The notes: a model not told the origin generated them from the letters alone. A stretch of DNA of 64,000 nt from Vogesella indigofera (GCF_003633895.1 NZ_RBID01000013.1:310001-374000), one strand, 5' to 3'. Numbered from the stretch's first letter, positions 9,487 to 19,825 are shown. Program-made: numbers and translations.

Positions 9487-10875
9487 ATGGCAACGCCCCT
9501 GCACTTCGTCTCCAGCAAAGTCTACCCGCGCCTCACCGGCGGCCGTTTCAACACCCTGCGCGTCGCCTTCGTCGTCATCACCCAGCTGCTCTACTTCGGC
9601 CTGCCGTGGCTGAACTGGGACGGACAGCAGGCGACGCGCTTCGATTTCGACAGCATGCGCCTGTACCTGTTCGGCCTCACCCTGCTGCCGCAGGACTTCA
9701 TCTACCTGGCGGCGGCGCTGATCGTGGCGGCGCTGGGGCTGTTCCTGTGGACGATGCTGGCCGGGCGGCTGTGGTGCGGCTTTTCCTGTCCGCAGACGGT
9801 GTACACCGAGATCATGATCTGGATCGAGCGCTGGGTGGAAGGCCCGCCCAACCAGCGCCGCAAGCGCGACGCCGCACCGTGGGGCGCGGAAAAAGTGCTG
9901 CGCAAGGGCAGCACGCAGCTGCTGATGGCCGCGTTTTCGCTGTGGACCGGCCTGACCCTGGTCGGCTATTTCACGCCGATGCGCGAGCTGGCGGCCAACC
10001 TCGGCGCCGGCCACATCGGGGTGTGGGAGGCGCTGTTCGCGCTCAGCTACGGCGGCTTTACCTGGCTGCTGGCCGGCGTGCTGCGCGAGCAGGTCTGCAA
10101 GCACATGTGCCCGTACGCCCGCTTCCAGGGTGCGATGTTCGACCGCGACACGCTGCTGGTGGCCTACGACGACAAGCGCGGCGAACCGCGCGGCGCGCGA
10201 CGCAAGCAGCACGCCATCATCCCGATTGCGGCCAACGTTGGCCGCGATGACAAGCCGCAGGGCGCCTGCGTCGATTGCGGGCTGTGCGTGCAGGTGTGCC
10301 CGACCGGCATCGACATCCGCGAAGGCTTGCAGTACGAGTGCATCGGCTGTGCCGCCTGCATCGACGTCTGCGACGAGGTGATGGACAAGACCGGCCAGGC
10401 GCGCGGCCTGATCCGCTTCAGCACCCAGCACGCGATGGAACAACAGCAGCCGCTGCCGTCGCTGCGGCAGCGGCCGCGCGCGCTGGTCTACAGCGGCCTG
10501 CTGCTGGCCATCGTCGCGCTGTCGGCCACCGGCCTCGCGCTGCGGGTGCCGTTCAAGGTCGACATCCTGCGCGACCGCGCGGTGATGCAGCGCGAGAGCA
10601 ACGACGGCTACATCGAGAACGTCTACAACGTGCGCATCATGAACACCGAGCGCGACAGCCGCCGCTACCAGCTGCAGGTGGAAAGCGCCGGGCTGGTGCG
10701 GGTGGAGGCACCGCCGCTGCAGGTGGCCGGCGACAGCGTCACCAGCTTCAACGTCGCGCTGGTCGCCGATCCGGCGCTGCTGCCCAGCGGCAGCCACACC
10801 GTCAGCGTGCGCATCGTCAACCTCGACGACCCGAGCCAGGTGCTGCACGAGGAAGCTCGGCTGCTGATGCCGTAA
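9487..10875 (+). CDS. ccoG: CcoG, cytochrome c oxidase accessory protein (FixG/RdxA)
   Basis: A 462-residue membrane ferredoxin-like protein needed for copper handling during cbb3-oxidase assembly. It has membrane segments in the first half, a GRLWCGFSCPQTVYTE motif and two 4Fe-4S-type clusters (CVDCGLCVQVCP from residue 261, CIGCAACIDVC from 285). An Ig-like periplasmic domain forms the last 110 residues. The start at 9487 gives the normal family N-terminus. Oddly, the linker before the first cluster carries an extra segment IAANVGRD encoded by a perfect copy of the 18-bp palindrome. No ccoNOP genes are in the window. Confidence 0.95.
   Translation: MATPLHFVSSKVYPRLTGGRFNTLRVAFVVITQLLYFGLPWLNWDGQQATRFDFDSMRLYLFGLTLLPQDFIYLAAALIVAALGLFLWTMLAGRLWCGFSCPQTVYTEIMIWIERWVEGPPNQRRKRDAAPWGAEKVLRKGSTQLLMAAFSLWTGLTLVGYFTPMRELAANLGAGHIGVWEALFALSYGGFTWLLAGVLREQVCKHMCPYARFQGAMFDRDTLLVAYDDKRGEPRGARRKQHAIIPIAANVGRDDKPQGACVDCGLCVQVCPTGIDIREGLQYECIGCAACIDVCDEVMDKTGQARGLIRFSTQHAMEQQQPLPSLRQRPRALVYSGLLLAIVALSATGLALRVPFKVDILRDRAVMQRESNDGYIENVYNVRIMNTERDSRRYQLQVESAGLVRVEAPPLQVAGDSVTSFNVALVADPALLPSGSHTVSVRIVNLDDPSQVLHEEARLLMP
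10228..10245. repeat. 18-bp palindrome inside the ccoG coding sequence
   Basis: GCGGCCAACGTTGGCCGC is read in frame as AANVGR, in the variable linker just before the first iron-sulfur motif of CcoG. Confidence 0.9.
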
Positions 10876-10900
10876 ACGGCGACAAGGTTGGCCGCAGCGC

Positions 10901-12223
10901 TCAGCCCTGCCGCAGCGCGCGCGCCAGCCAGTCCAGCGCCGCCTGCTGCCGCAGCGGATCGAAATAGCTGGCGTTCAGCCGCAGCGCGCGACGGCCGGCC
11001 TCGCCCGGCAGACACAGGGTGCCGGGCGCCAGCACGATGCCCTCACGCTCGGCGTCGGCCGCCAGCTGCACGCTGTCGCACGGCAGCTGTTCCAGCCACA
11101 CGAAATAGCCGCCCTCCGCCGCGCGCAGCACCACGCCGTCCGGCAGCCGTGGCTGCAACGCCGCCTCCAGTGCGCGCACCTTTTGCGCCAGCTGGCCGCG
11201 CAGGCGCGCCAGCAGCGGCAGGTGGCGGCCGCCGGCCAGCAGCTCCGCCAACGCCAGCTGGTTGGGCAGCGGTGACGCCAGCGTGTGCGCCAGTTTCAGC
11301 CGGCGCACGATGTCGGCGTAGCGCCCCGGCGCCAGCCAGCCGACGCGGTAGCCCGGCGCCAGCGACTTGGAAAAGGTGCTGCACAACAGCACGCGGCCGT
11401 CGTGGTCCAGCGCTTTCAGCGGCTGCGGCACCGCGTCGGCAAAACCGAGATGGCGATAGGCGTCGTCCTCGATCAGCGGCACGTCGTACTGCTGCGCCAG
11501 CGCCAGCAGCGCCTGCTGGCTGGCTGCCGGCAGCGAGCGGCCGTGCGGGTGGCAGAACGCGCTCATCAGCGCGATAGCGTGCACCTCGCCGGCGGCCAGC
11601 GCCTGCGCCAGCGCCGCCAGCGGCAGGCGGTCGTCGGCATCCGCCACCAGCGGCAGCACGCGCACGCCGTGCTCGCCCAGCCAGCCGAGCAGGCCGGGAA
11701 ACGCCGGCAGCAACACCGCGACGCAGGGGTCGGCGATACCGTGGGTGACCGCGGCGATCGCCAGCGACAGCGCCTCCATGCCACCGCAGGTCACCAGCAC
11801 GTCGTCGGCCTGCAGCCGCCAGCCCTCGGCGTGCGCCTGCTGTGCGATCTGGCGCCGCAGCGCGGGCAGCCCGGCCAGCGCCGGCTCGGCCAGCGCCTGG
11901 TCGTAGCGGCGCATGGCGCCGATGAAGGCGTGCGTCAGCGGCCGGGTGTCGTACAGCGCGGTGTCGATGAACGGCGCGCCCAGCGGTGCGGCCAACCTGT
12001 CGGCGCCGTGCAGCGCGCCGGCGGCGACCACGTAGCCGCTGCGGGCGTGCGCCTCGACATAGCCCAGCCGCTCCAGCTCGTAGTAGGCGCGACGCGCGGT
12101 ATTGAGGCTGACCGCGTGCTGCGCCACCAGCTGGCGCAGCGAGGGCAGCGCATCGCCGGCCTGGTAGCTGCCGTGTTCGATGCTGTCGATGACGTGCTGG
12201 ACGATGGTGCCGTATTTGCTCAA
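10901..12223 (-). CDS. MocR-type regulator (GntR helix-turn-helix plus aminotransferase domain)
   Basis: A 440-residue protein. Residues 1-70 form a GntR winged helix (ALPSLRQL, LNTARRAYYELERLGYV) and the remainder is a class I aminotransferase fold. The Schiff-base lysine is K286 in STFSKSLAPGYRVGW, so it should bind pyridoxal phosphate. Such proteins regulate genes rather than catalyse transamination. Its start overlaps the stop of the upstream AraC-type gene by 4 bp (ATGA), so the two regulators are co-translated. The target is unknown; the pob locus next door is one candidate. Confidence 0.92.
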   Translation of the reverse strand: MSKYGTIVQHVIDSIEHGSYQAGDALPSLRQLVAQHAVSLNTARRAYYELERLGYVEAHARSGYVVAAGALHGADRLAAPLGAPFIDTALYDTRPLTHAFIGAMRRYDQALAEPALAGLPALRRQIAQQAHAEGWRLQADDVLVTCGGMEALSLAIAAVTHGIADPCVAVLLPAFPGLLGWLGEHGVRVLPLVADADDRLPLAALAQALAAGEVHAIALMSAFCHPHGRSLPAASQQALLALAQQYDVPLIEDDAYRHLGFADAVPQPLKALDHDGRVLLCSTFSKSLAPGYRVGWLAPGRYADIVRRLKLAHTLASPLPNQLALAELLAGGRHLPLLARLRGQLAQKVRALEAALQPRLPDGVVLRAAEGGYFVWLEQLPCDSVQLAADAEREGIVLAPGTLCLPGEAGRRALRLNASYFDPLRQQAALDWLARALRQG

Positions 12224-13170
12224 GAGGTGTGCTCGCTTGCCGGGGCGGAGCCGCCATTATGACGCTTTGCCGCCGTCGCGGGCAGCGCCGGCACCACGCC
12301 GCCACGCTGGCGGAACACGCGCGGGGTGACGCCGGTGAGGCGGCGGAAGAAGCGGATGAAGTAGGCCGGCTCGGCAAAACCCAGCACATCGGCGATCTGG
12401 CTCACCGTCAGCACGGTGTAGATCAGGTTGCGCTTCGCCTCCAGCAGCTGGCGCTGGTGCACGATCTGCAGCGCGCTGTGCCCGGTCAGGCGGCGGCAGA
12501 CGCTGTTGAGATAGGCGCTGGTGACGCCCAGCTGCCGCGCGTAGCGGCTGACCGGCCAGTGCGCGGCGTAGTGCTGTTCCACCAGCGCCGAGAATTTCAC
12601 CAGCTGCGGCTGGCCGCGGTCGGGGCGGTCTTCGCTGGCGGCCACCTGCGGCAGCTGCCGGCTGAGCAGCACCACCAGCGCGCACATCAGCGAGCGCAGC
12701 AGCACGTCGCGGCCGGCGGCGGGGGTCGCGTATTCGCGGGCGATGGCGAGGAACAGCGCGTCCAGCTCGGCATCGGCGGCGTAGCAGCCCGGCTGCTGCA
12801 GCAGCGGCGGGCAGTTGGCCAGGCACTCCTGCAGCCACGCCACCAGCGGCGCAGCGAGGGTGATGATGTAGCCGTCGATGCTGTCGTGAAACTGGAAACC
12901 GTGCACGCACATCGCCGGCACCACCTGGATCACCGGCACCGCCACCGGCGTGCAGTGCTCCTCGATGAACAGCGTCGCCGGGCCGCGGCGCACGTACAGC
13001 AGCTGGTACAGGTCGGCGTGGCGGTGCTGGTCGATCTCCCAGCCGTGGCGCTGGCTGCGGCTGGAGATGCTTTCACAGTGCAGCAGGTCCGGCGTCGGCC
13101 ACGCCGCGCCCTCGCCATACAGCTTGAATACCGGAATGTCCCTGCTGGGCTGCAACATCATATTTCCCAT
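12220..13170 (-). CDS. pobR: AraC-family regulator, probable PobR
   Basis: A 316-residue protein with an N-terminal cupin-like sensor domain (HRHADLYQLLYVRRGP) and a C-terminal double helix-turn-helix (SRYARQLGVTSAYLNSVCRR, SQIADVLGFAEPAYFIRFFR). It is divergent from pobA, which is the usual arrangement for the AraC-type activator of 4-hydroxybenzoate hydroxylase. I chose ATG 13170; a start at 13161 is possible and a longer frame to 13248 would run into the promoter region. The name rests on context plus family, not on a seen ligand site. Confidence 0.85.
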   Translation of the reverse strand: MGNMMLQPSRDIPVFKLYGEGAAWPTPDLLHCESISSRSQRHGWEIDQHRHADLYQLLYVRRGPATLFIEEHCTPVAVPVIQVVPAMCVHGFQFHDSIDGYIITLAAPLVAWLQECLANCPPLLQQPGCYAADAELDALFLAIAREYATPAAGRDVLLRSLMCALVVLLSRQLPQVAASEDRPDRGQPQLVKFSALVEQHYAAHWPVSRYARQLGVTSAYLNSVCRRLTGHSALQIVHQRQLLEAKRNLIYTVLTVSQIADVLGFAEPAYFIRFFRRLTGVTPRVFRQRGGVVPALPATAAKRHNGGSAPASEHTS

Positions 13171-14489
<1,319 letters not shown>

Positions 14490-14519
14490 GCCGCCGCTTA
14501 TTCCCCTCTGATGATGATT

Positions 14520-14553
14520 GCCAGCCCCGGCCTTGCCGGTGCTGGCTTTTTTT
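14520..14553 (+). terminator. Rho-independent terminator of pobA
   Basis: A GC-rich hairpin (14520-14546; GCCAGC and CCGGC arms) is followed by seven T residues (14547-14553). Confidence 0.88.
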
Positions 14554-14752
14554 ACGCCGCGTTCCCTGATCCGGCGTGGCGCCGCCCTGGCGGGCCTGTT
14601 GTCCCGGCTGCGGCGACGCGCCTTGGTGCAGGTACGCGGCGAGGCCTTGTCCGCCGCACTGGACTGGCTCCTTGGCAGCGGCAGAAAGTGGCACTGGGCA
14701 AGGAGCCAGCCGGGCAGCAACATCAGGGCCAATCCCAAGCCCGGAGCCAGCC

Positions 14753-15355
14753 ATGCCCTTGTACCAGCCCCCGTCCTTTGCCGCCGCGGCCAACGTTGGC
14801 CGCAATCTCGCCGCCGAGTTTCCGTTTGCCACGCTGCTGACCCAGCAGCAGGACACGCCGTGGCTCAGCCACCTGGTGTTGCTGCCCGATCCGCACCACC
14901 CCGACTGCCTGCTCGGCCACCTCGCCGCCGCCAACGGCCACAGCGCCGCGCTGCTGAGCGCACCCAGCGTCGCCATCTTCCACGGCGAGCATGGCTACGT
15001 GTCGCCGCGCTGGTACGTCACCCCCGGCATGGTGCCGACCTGGAACTACCGCGTGGCGCACGCCCACGGCCAGGCCGAGGCGGTCAGCGGCGACGAGCTG
15101 GCCACGCTGCTCACGCAACTGGCCGCCCGTTTCGAAGGCGCCGACGGCTGGACGCCGGCGGCGATACCGGTCGCGGCGCTGGCGGCGATGCAGCGCGCCA
15201 TCGTCGGTTTCCGGCTGCGCGTCACGCGCTGGGAGGTGAAGGAAAAACTGAGCCAGAACCGCAAACCGGAAGACGTGGCCGCGGTGATCGCCGCGCTGCA
15301 GGCCGGCGACGGCGAACAGCGGCAGCTGGCGGCGCGCATGGCACAGCGGCAATAA
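14753..15355 (+). CDS. PaiB-like FMN-binding protein
   Basis: A 200-residue protein of the PaiB family (FMN-binding split barrel). Family marks are PFATLLT, GHLAAANGHS, SPRWY and VPTWNYRVAHAHG. Bacillus PaiB was described as a negative regulator of sporulation and protease genes; most members have no proven role. The start at 14753 has GGAG 8 nt upstream. The N-terminus is odd: after MPLYQPPSF it contains AANVGR, encoded by a perfect 18-bp palindrome, where relatives have an ordinary helix. The stop TAA lies at the junction with a 113-bp repeat element, so the last residues may have been set by that insertion. Confidence 0.85.
   Translation: MPLYQPPSFAAAANVGRNLAAEFPFATLLTQQQDTPWLSHLVLLPDPHHPDCLLGHLAAANGHSAALLSAPSVAIFHGEHGYVSPRWYVTPGMVPTWNYRVAHAHGQAEAVSGDELATLLTQLAARFEGADGWTPAAIPVAALAAMQRAIVGFRLRVTRWEVKEKLSQNRKPEDVAAVIAALQAGDGEQRQLAARMAQRQ
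14786..14803. repeat. 18-bp palindrome inside the PaiB-like coding sequence
   Basis: GCGGCCAACGTTGGCCGC is read in frame as AANVGR near the N-terminus, the same frame as in ccoG. Confidence 0.9.
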
Positions 15356-15467
15356 GCGCCGCCAACAAGACCTCGCAGCGCACCCGAGCCAGGGCGCGCC
15401 GACGCAGACAGTACCCGTCGTACGGCAAGGAGGCGCAACGCAGGATCAGGGGTTTAGCTAGCGGCGC
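15355..15467. repeat. 113-bp TA-flanked element, copy 1
   Basis: Aligned in reverse complement, it matches the copy at 52717-52829 closely over its whole length, including the shared stretch CCTGATCCTGCGTTGCGCCT. The ends are imperfect inverted repeats. TA lies at the left border (15353-15354) and CA at the right, consistent with an eroded TA duplication. It fills the gap between two convergent genes almost exactly. Confidence 0.85.
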
Positions 15468-15471
15468 CAAG

Positions 15472-16257
15472 TCAGCCGACGCCGAGACGGGCGTACACCT
15501 GCTGCCGCGTCTGCGCGACCAGCCGCGCCAGCTCGCCGCTGTCGCGCATCTTGCGCAGCTCGCGGTTGAAGCGGGCGATCAGCTCCGCCGCCTGCGGATG
15601 CTTGCGCGACACCACCACGCACAGCGGCGTGGTCCAGTACTCGCGTGCCTGCGGCACCAGCTGCCGCGCCTGCGACTGCCGCAGCGTGCTGCGTGCCAGC
15701 AGCTGCCCGGCCTCCCACTCCATCGGGAACAGATCGATGCGGCCGGCCAGCAGCTTGCGCAGGTTGCTGCCGTCGTCGCTGGCGATGTCGACCTTGAGCA
15801 CGCCCTGCTGCTGCAGGCTGCTGAAGGCATCGGAATAGAAATTGCCGGCGGTGATGCCGAAACGGTAGGGCGCGAGATCGGCCAGCGTCTGCCACGGATA
15901 GCTTTCGCCGGCGCGCTGGAACAGCACCATGCGGAACGGCATCACCGGCTCGGAAAACAGCAGGTCGCGCAGCCGCTCCTCGTTCGGCGTCCAGCCGAGG
16001 CTGCCGTCAACATCGCCATTGCGCGCCAGCTGGATGGCACGATGGTTGGGATACCAGTCGTAGCGGACGCTGACATTGCCGCGGCGGAACACCTCGCTCA
16101 CCACCGCCGACAGGATGCCGCCGCGCGGCAGCTGCTCGCCCATGAACGGCGGGTAGGCCTGGTTGGAAAAGCGCACCCGCAGTGGCGCGTCGCCGGCCAG
16201 CGCCGGCAGCGACCATGCCAGCAGCAGCAAGAGCATGAAATTGCGGAACAACGTCAT
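15472..16257 (-). CDS. Solute-binding (SBP_bac_3-like) periplasmic protein
   Basis: About 261 residues with a signal peptide (cleaved near SLPALAG) and the two-lobed fold of family-3 amino-acid-binding proteins (FSNQAYPPFMGE, AELIARFNRELRKM). The start at 16257 has AGGGG upstream; a start at 16290 is less likely. There is no permease or ATPase gene nearby, so it is an orphan receptor or a signalling protein. The ligand is unknown. Its stop lies 4 nt from a repeat element. Confidence 0.82.
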   Translation of the reverse strand: MTLFRNFMLLLLLAWSLPALAGDAPLRVRFSNQAYPPFMGEQLPRGGILSAVVSEVFRRGNVSVRYDWYPNHRAIQLARNGDVDGSLGWTPNEERLRDLLFSEPVMPFRMVLFQRAGESYPWQTLADLAPYRFGITAGNFYSDAFSSLQQQGVLKVDIASDDGSNLRKLLAGRIDLFPMEWEAGQLLARSTLRQSQARQLVPQAREYWTTPLCVVVSRKHPQAAELIARFNRELRKMRDSGELARLVAQTRQQVYARLGVG

Positions 16258-16413
16258 ATTTACCCCTGGCGGCGCCATTTTGCGTTGCATAGCAGCCTAT
16301 CGTAAGCAGATGCTGTCGCCAAGCGGCAATAATACCCGCCGCCACGGGCGCTGGCGGGGCAAAAGCGGTACACTGCCGGCCTTGACCGAAACCTTCCCCA
16401 GCGAAAGCCCGCC

Positions 16414-16965
16414 ATGGCACTGAAAGCCACCATCTACAAAGCCGATCTCACCATTTCCGACATGGATCGCGGCTATTACGACAGCCATAGCCTGACCATC
16501 GCGCAGCACCCGTCGGAAACCATCGAACGCATGATGCTGCGCATCGCGGTGTTCGCGCTGCACGCCGGCGAATACATGGCCTTCACCCGCGGCATCAGCG
16601 ACGACGACGAGCCGGACCTGTGGCACAAGAATTTCAGCGACGAGATCGAACAGTGGATCGAGCTGGGCGAGCCGGACGAGAAGCGGCTGCGCAAGGCCTG
16701 CGGCCGCGCCGCCAGGGTGTGGCTGTACACCTACGGCGGCCGCGCCGCCGACATCTGGTGGCAGGGCATGGAAGGCAAGGTTGGCCGCTTCGACCACCTC
16801 AACATCTTCAGCATCGCGCCGGAAACGCTGGCCGAGCTGGCTGCGCTGTGCGAGCGCAGCATGCAGCTGAATGCCACGGTGCAGGACGGCACGCTGTGGC
16901 TGTCGTCGGAAAAAGGCAGCGTCGCGGTAACGCCGCAGCGGCTGTACGGCAGCAGCGAACGCTGA
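16414..16965 (+). CDS. yaeQ: YaeQ family protein
   Basis: A 183-residue protein of the YaeQ family throughout, from MALKATIYKADLTISDMDRG to the C-terminal LWLSSEKGSVAVTP. YaeQ has a nuclease-like (PD-(D/E)xK) fold; E. coli YaeQ was once proposed to suppress loss of RfaH. Function is not settled. A single motif copy (AAGGTTGGCCGC) is read in frame as KVGR near residue 124. It is convergent with the TetR gene 3 bp away. Confidence 0.93.
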   Translation: MALKATIYKADLTISDMDRGYYDSHSLTIAQHPSETIERMMLRIAVFALHAGEYMAFTRGISDDDEPDLWHKNFSDEIEQWIELGEPDEKRLRKACGRAARVWLYTYGGRAADIWWQGMEGKVGRFDHLNIFSIAPETLAELAALCERSMQLNATVQDGTLWLSSEKGSVAVTPQRLYGSSER

Positions 16966-16968
16966 CCC

Positions 16969-17562
16969 TCAGCCGGCAGCGTGCGTCGCCATCAGCCGCG
17001 CAAAACCGCGCCGCGCCAGCGCCACGCCGTCGGCGCTGTCCAGCAACTGCTGGTCGTGGTGCGCGCTCTGCACCAGCCCGAACAGCATGAAGGCCAGTAG
17101 CGCCACATCGCAATCTTCCGCCAGCTCGCCGGCGTCGCAGGCCTGCTGCAGCAACCGCTGCAGCGTCTCGCGCTGCCAGCGCTGGCCGGCGACCAGCGCC
17201 TCGCGCACCGCGCCGGGCTGGTCGTCGAATTCATAGGCCGCCGCCAGCAGCGGACAGCCGCCGGGATAGCGGCCCTGTTCCATGCGACCCAGCCAGCCGT
17301 CGAACAGCGCCGTCAGCCGCGCCATGCCGCGCGGCAACGCCAGCGCCGGCTGCACCGTCTCGGCGACGAACTGCGCCTGCGCCGCCTGCACCACCGCCAG
17401 CTGCAACGCCTCCTTGCTGCCGAAATGAGCAAACAGCCCGCTTTTCGACAGGCCGCTGGCCGCCGCCAGGCTGCCGATGGTCAGCCCGCTGACGCCGACC
17501 TGACTGGCCAGCGCCAGTGCCTGTTGCAGAATTGCCTCTCTCGTTGCCGCCTTTTTCGTCAT
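16969..17562 (-). CDS. TetR-family repressor
   Basis: About 197 residues with an N-terminal TetR helix-turn-helix (TIGSLAAASGLSKSGLFAHFGSKE, split here only by numbering) and a ligand-binding helical domain resembling the C-terminal TetR_C_6/YcdC-like group. The start at 17562 (MTKKAATRE) fits the family; an upstream start at 17601 would overlap the probable operator. It is divergent from a thioesterase-like gene and probably represses that gene and itself. Confidence 0.88.
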   Translation of the reverse strand: MTKKAATREAILQQALALASQVGVSGLTIGSLAAASGLSKSGLFAHFGSKEALQLAVVQAAQAQFVAETVQPALALPRGMARLTALFDGWLGRMEQGRYPGGCPLLAAAYEFDDQPGAVREALVAGQRWQRETLQRLLQQACDAGELAEDCDVALLAFMLFGLVQSAHHDQQLLDSADGVALARRGFARLMATHAAG

Positions 17563-17595
17563 CACCGCTTGCCTTGCTGCTGTCTTCGTGCAAAA

Positions 17596-17611
17596 TAGCA
17601 CGATCGTTCTA
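17596..17611. promoter_or_regulatory. Probable TetR operator
   Basis: TAGCACGATCGTTCTA is a near-perfect palindrome centred in CGATCG, in the 66-bp gap between the divergent repressor and thioesterase genes. Position and symmetry fit a TetR-type dimer site. Confidence 0.6.
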
Positions 17612-17628
17612 TTTTAGGAATCACACTC

Positions 17629-18084
17629 ATGACCGCATTCAGCAAAGTCGTCGAGGTACGCTGGGCCGATATCGACGCCAACCAGCACATGCGCCACAGC
17701 GCCTACGCCGACCTGTGCACCCACACCCGGCTGGAGTGGCTGCAGGCGGCCGGCTTCGGCGCCGACGAATTCAAACGCCAGGGCTTCGGCCCGGTGCTGT
17801 TCCGCGAAAGCACCGATTATCGCCGCGAGGTGAACCTGGGGGAACGGCTGGATATCAATGTGCTGATCGCCGCCGCCAGTCCGGACAACAGCCGCTGGCA
17901 CCTTCGTCAGGAGATGCGCAAGGCGGACGGCACCCTGGCCGCGGTGTACGAGGTGGCCGGCGCCTGGCTGGACCTGCGCAGCCGCAAGCTGATCGCACCG
18001 CCGCCGGCACTGGCCACCATCCTCGCCGCCTTGCCGCGCAGCGCCGATTTTGCCGCGCTGCCGTTGCCGCAAAGCGCCGCCTGA
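17629..18084 (+). CDS. Acyl-CoA thioesterase-like (hotdog fold) protein
   Basis: A 151-residue 4HBT/hotdog protein with the typical start VRWADIDANQHMRHSAYADL, whose aspartate and asparagine form the active region, and FRESTDYRREV in the central strand. It probably cleaves acyl-CoA; the substrate is not known. It sits under the divergent TetR gene's probable operator and 11 bp before a small membrane protein gene, with which it likely forms an operon. Confidence 0.85.
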   Translation: MTAFSKVVEVRWADIDANQHMRHSAYADLCTHTRLEWLQAAGFGADEFKRQGFGPVLFRESTDYRREVNLGERLDINVLIAAASPDNSRWHLRQEMRKADGTLAAVYEVAGAWLDLRSRKLIAPPPALATILAALPRSADFAALPLPQSAA

Positions 18085-18095
18085 ACGGAGCCGTC

Positions 18096-18449
18096 ATGAC
18101 GCTCGCCGCCAGTATTGCCATCGCCGTGGTCGCGCTGCTCCATGTCTGGATCATGGTGCTGGAAATGTTCTTGTGGACGCGCCCGGCCGGGCGCCGCGCC
18201 TTCGGCCTGACGCCGGAATTCGCCGCCGCCAGCCGCGTGCTGGCCGCCAACCAGGGACTGTACAACGGCTTTCTCGCCGCCGGCCTCCTCTGGAGCCTGC
18301 TGCCGGGCAGTCCGGCCGCCATCGCGCCGTTCTTCCTCGGCTGCGTGATCGTCGCCGGCGTGTTCGGCGCCGCCACCGCCAGCCGCAAGATCCTGCTGGT
18401 GCAGGCCATGCCGGCGGCCGTGGCGCTGGCGCTGTGGTGGCTGGCCTGA
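18096..18449 (+). CDS. DUF1304 family membrane protein
   Basis: A 117-residue protein with four hydrophobic segments. The family pattern includes EMFLWTRP near the end of the first segment and NQGLYNGFLAAGL in the second. The function of DUF1304 is not known. It is 11 bp downstream of the thioesterase-like gene and probably shares its TetR control. A repeat element begins 6 nt after the stop. Confidence 0.85.
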   Translation: MTLAASIAIAVVALLHVWIMVLEMFLWTRPAGRRAFGLTPEFAAASRVLAANQGLYNGFLAAGLLWSLLPGSPAAIAPFFLGCVIVAGVFGAATASRKILLVQAMPAAVALALWWLA

Positions 18450-18455
18450 GAACCT

Positions 18456-18583
18456 GTTCACGATCTGCTGCGCTTCGGCGATACCGCGTTAAAAACGGCT
18501 TCGGAATGCTCATTTACGACTTGTAAACTCCGCTTCCTCAGCCGTTTTCGCCTTGTCTCGCTCTAGCTTGCGAGATCGTGAAC
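18456..18583. repeat. Stop-codon-linked inverted-end element, copy 3
   Basis: Perfect inverted ends GTTCACGATCT (18456) and AGATCGTGAAC (to 18583) with the shared GCTTCCTCAGCCGTTTTCGC interior. It starts 6 nt after the stop of the DUF1304 gene. Confidence 0.9.
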
Positions 18584-18739
18584 ACATTCCTACCAAGGTT
18601 GGCCGCAATATGTGGCGGCGGGTTGCGGCGACGCCACACCGGCTGCGACAGCGGTGGTGGTATCAGCGTACAATTCCGCCATTCTCGGCCGGGGCAAGAT
18701 GACCACCGGCCGCACTTTTTTCAGGAATTGCGAGAAGCC

Positions 18740-19747
18740 ATGTCCACACTGCTGCCCCTGCTGCAAGCCGCCGATGCCCAGCGCACCGCGCTGCTGGCGC
18801 AACTGCACGACGAAAACACCAATGCCTACCGCCTGTTTCACGGCAGCGTCGAAGGCCGCGACGGCCTCACCATCGACCGTTACGGCGATGTGCTGCTGAT
18901 CCAGACCTTCCACACCCCGCTCAGCGACGAAGAGCACCAGACCATCCTCGACCACTACGCGCCGCTGGGCCTGCACGCGGTGTACAACGACCGCAGCGGC
19001 AGCAATTCGCGCATCGGCAACCCGCTGCCGGAAGCCGAACTGGCCGAGGCGCAACAGCCGCGCGTGATCAGCGAGCTGGGCGTGAACTACCACTTCGAGG
19101 CGCGTCACGACGGCCAGGACCCGTGGCTGTTCCTCGACCTGCGCGCCGGCCGCCGCCGCGTGATGCAGCTGGCCGAAGGCAAGAGTGTGCTCAACCTGTT
19201 CGCCTACACCGGCGGTGTCGGCGTGGCCGCTGCCAAGGCCGGTGCCAGCTTCGTGATGAACGTGGACTTCGCCGAATCCAGCCTGCGTGTGGCGCGCGGC
19301 AACGCCAAGCTCAACACCCTGGCCACCCGTCCGCGTTGCGTGCAGAGCGACTTCTTCCCGGCCATCCGCCAGCTGTCCGGCCTCGGCCAGGCCAAGATGG
19401 TACGCGGCAAGAAAATGCCTCCGTTCCAGCCGCTGGAAGCGCGCCAGTTCGATCTGGTGTTCCTTGATCCGCCGCGTTACGCCAAGAGCCCGTTCGGCGT
19501 CGTCGACCTGATCAACGACTACGCGGCGTTGTTCAAGCCGTCGCTGCTGGCCACCGCCGAAGGCGGCATCATCATCTGCTGCAACAACGTGGCGCAGGTG
19601 GACGCCGATGCCTGGCTGGACCAGCTCAAGCGCAGCGCGGAAAAAGCCGGCCGCACCGTACGCGACGTGGAGTGGATCTCTCCGGAAGCCGACTTCCCGT
19701 CCTTTGACGGCAAGCCGCCACTGAAAATGGTGCTGCTGCACGTTTAA
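18740..19747 (+). CDS. Class I SAM-dependent methyltransferase (RlmI/RlmK-like)
   Basis: A 335-residue methyltransferase related to the RlmI/RlmKL 23S rRNA methyltransferases. SAM motif I is VLNLFAYTGGVGVAAAKAGA, motif II begins NVDFAES, and motif IV is DPPRYAKS in place of the N/DPPxF of m5C or m2G enzymes. It lacks the N-terminal PUA domain of RlmI. rRNA is the probable substrate; the base is not predictable. The start at 18740 (GAGAAG upstream) avoids an arginine-rich extension that would run to 18578. Confidence 0.86.
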   Translation: MSTLLPLLQAADAQRTALLAQLHDENTNAYRLFHGSVEGRDGLTIDRYGDVLLIQTFHTPLSDEEHQTILDHYAPLGLHAVYNDRSGSNSRIGNPLPEAELAEAQQPRVISELGVNYHFEARHDGQDPWLFLDLRAGRRRVMQLAEGKSVLNLFAYTGGVGVAAAKAGASFVMNVDFAESSLRVARGNAKLNTLATRPRCVQSDFFPAIRQLSGLGQAKMVRGKKMPPFQPLEARQFDLVFLDPPRYAKSPFGVVDLINDYAALFKPSLLATAEGGIIICCNNVAQVDADAWLDQLKRSAEKAGRTVRDVEWISPEADFPSFDGKPPLKMVLLHV

Positions 19748-19825
19748 GCACGCCTTCGCCGCTATCCGACAGCGCCCGCCGGGCGCTGTCCCTGTTTCCA
19801 CCGTCCGTGACCGAACGCTACCCTC

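Noticed and set aside
14554-14752. Signal-peptide-like minus-strand frame between pobA and the PaiB-like gene
   Set aside because: No ribosome site and it would run on through pobA antisense; treated as intergenic.
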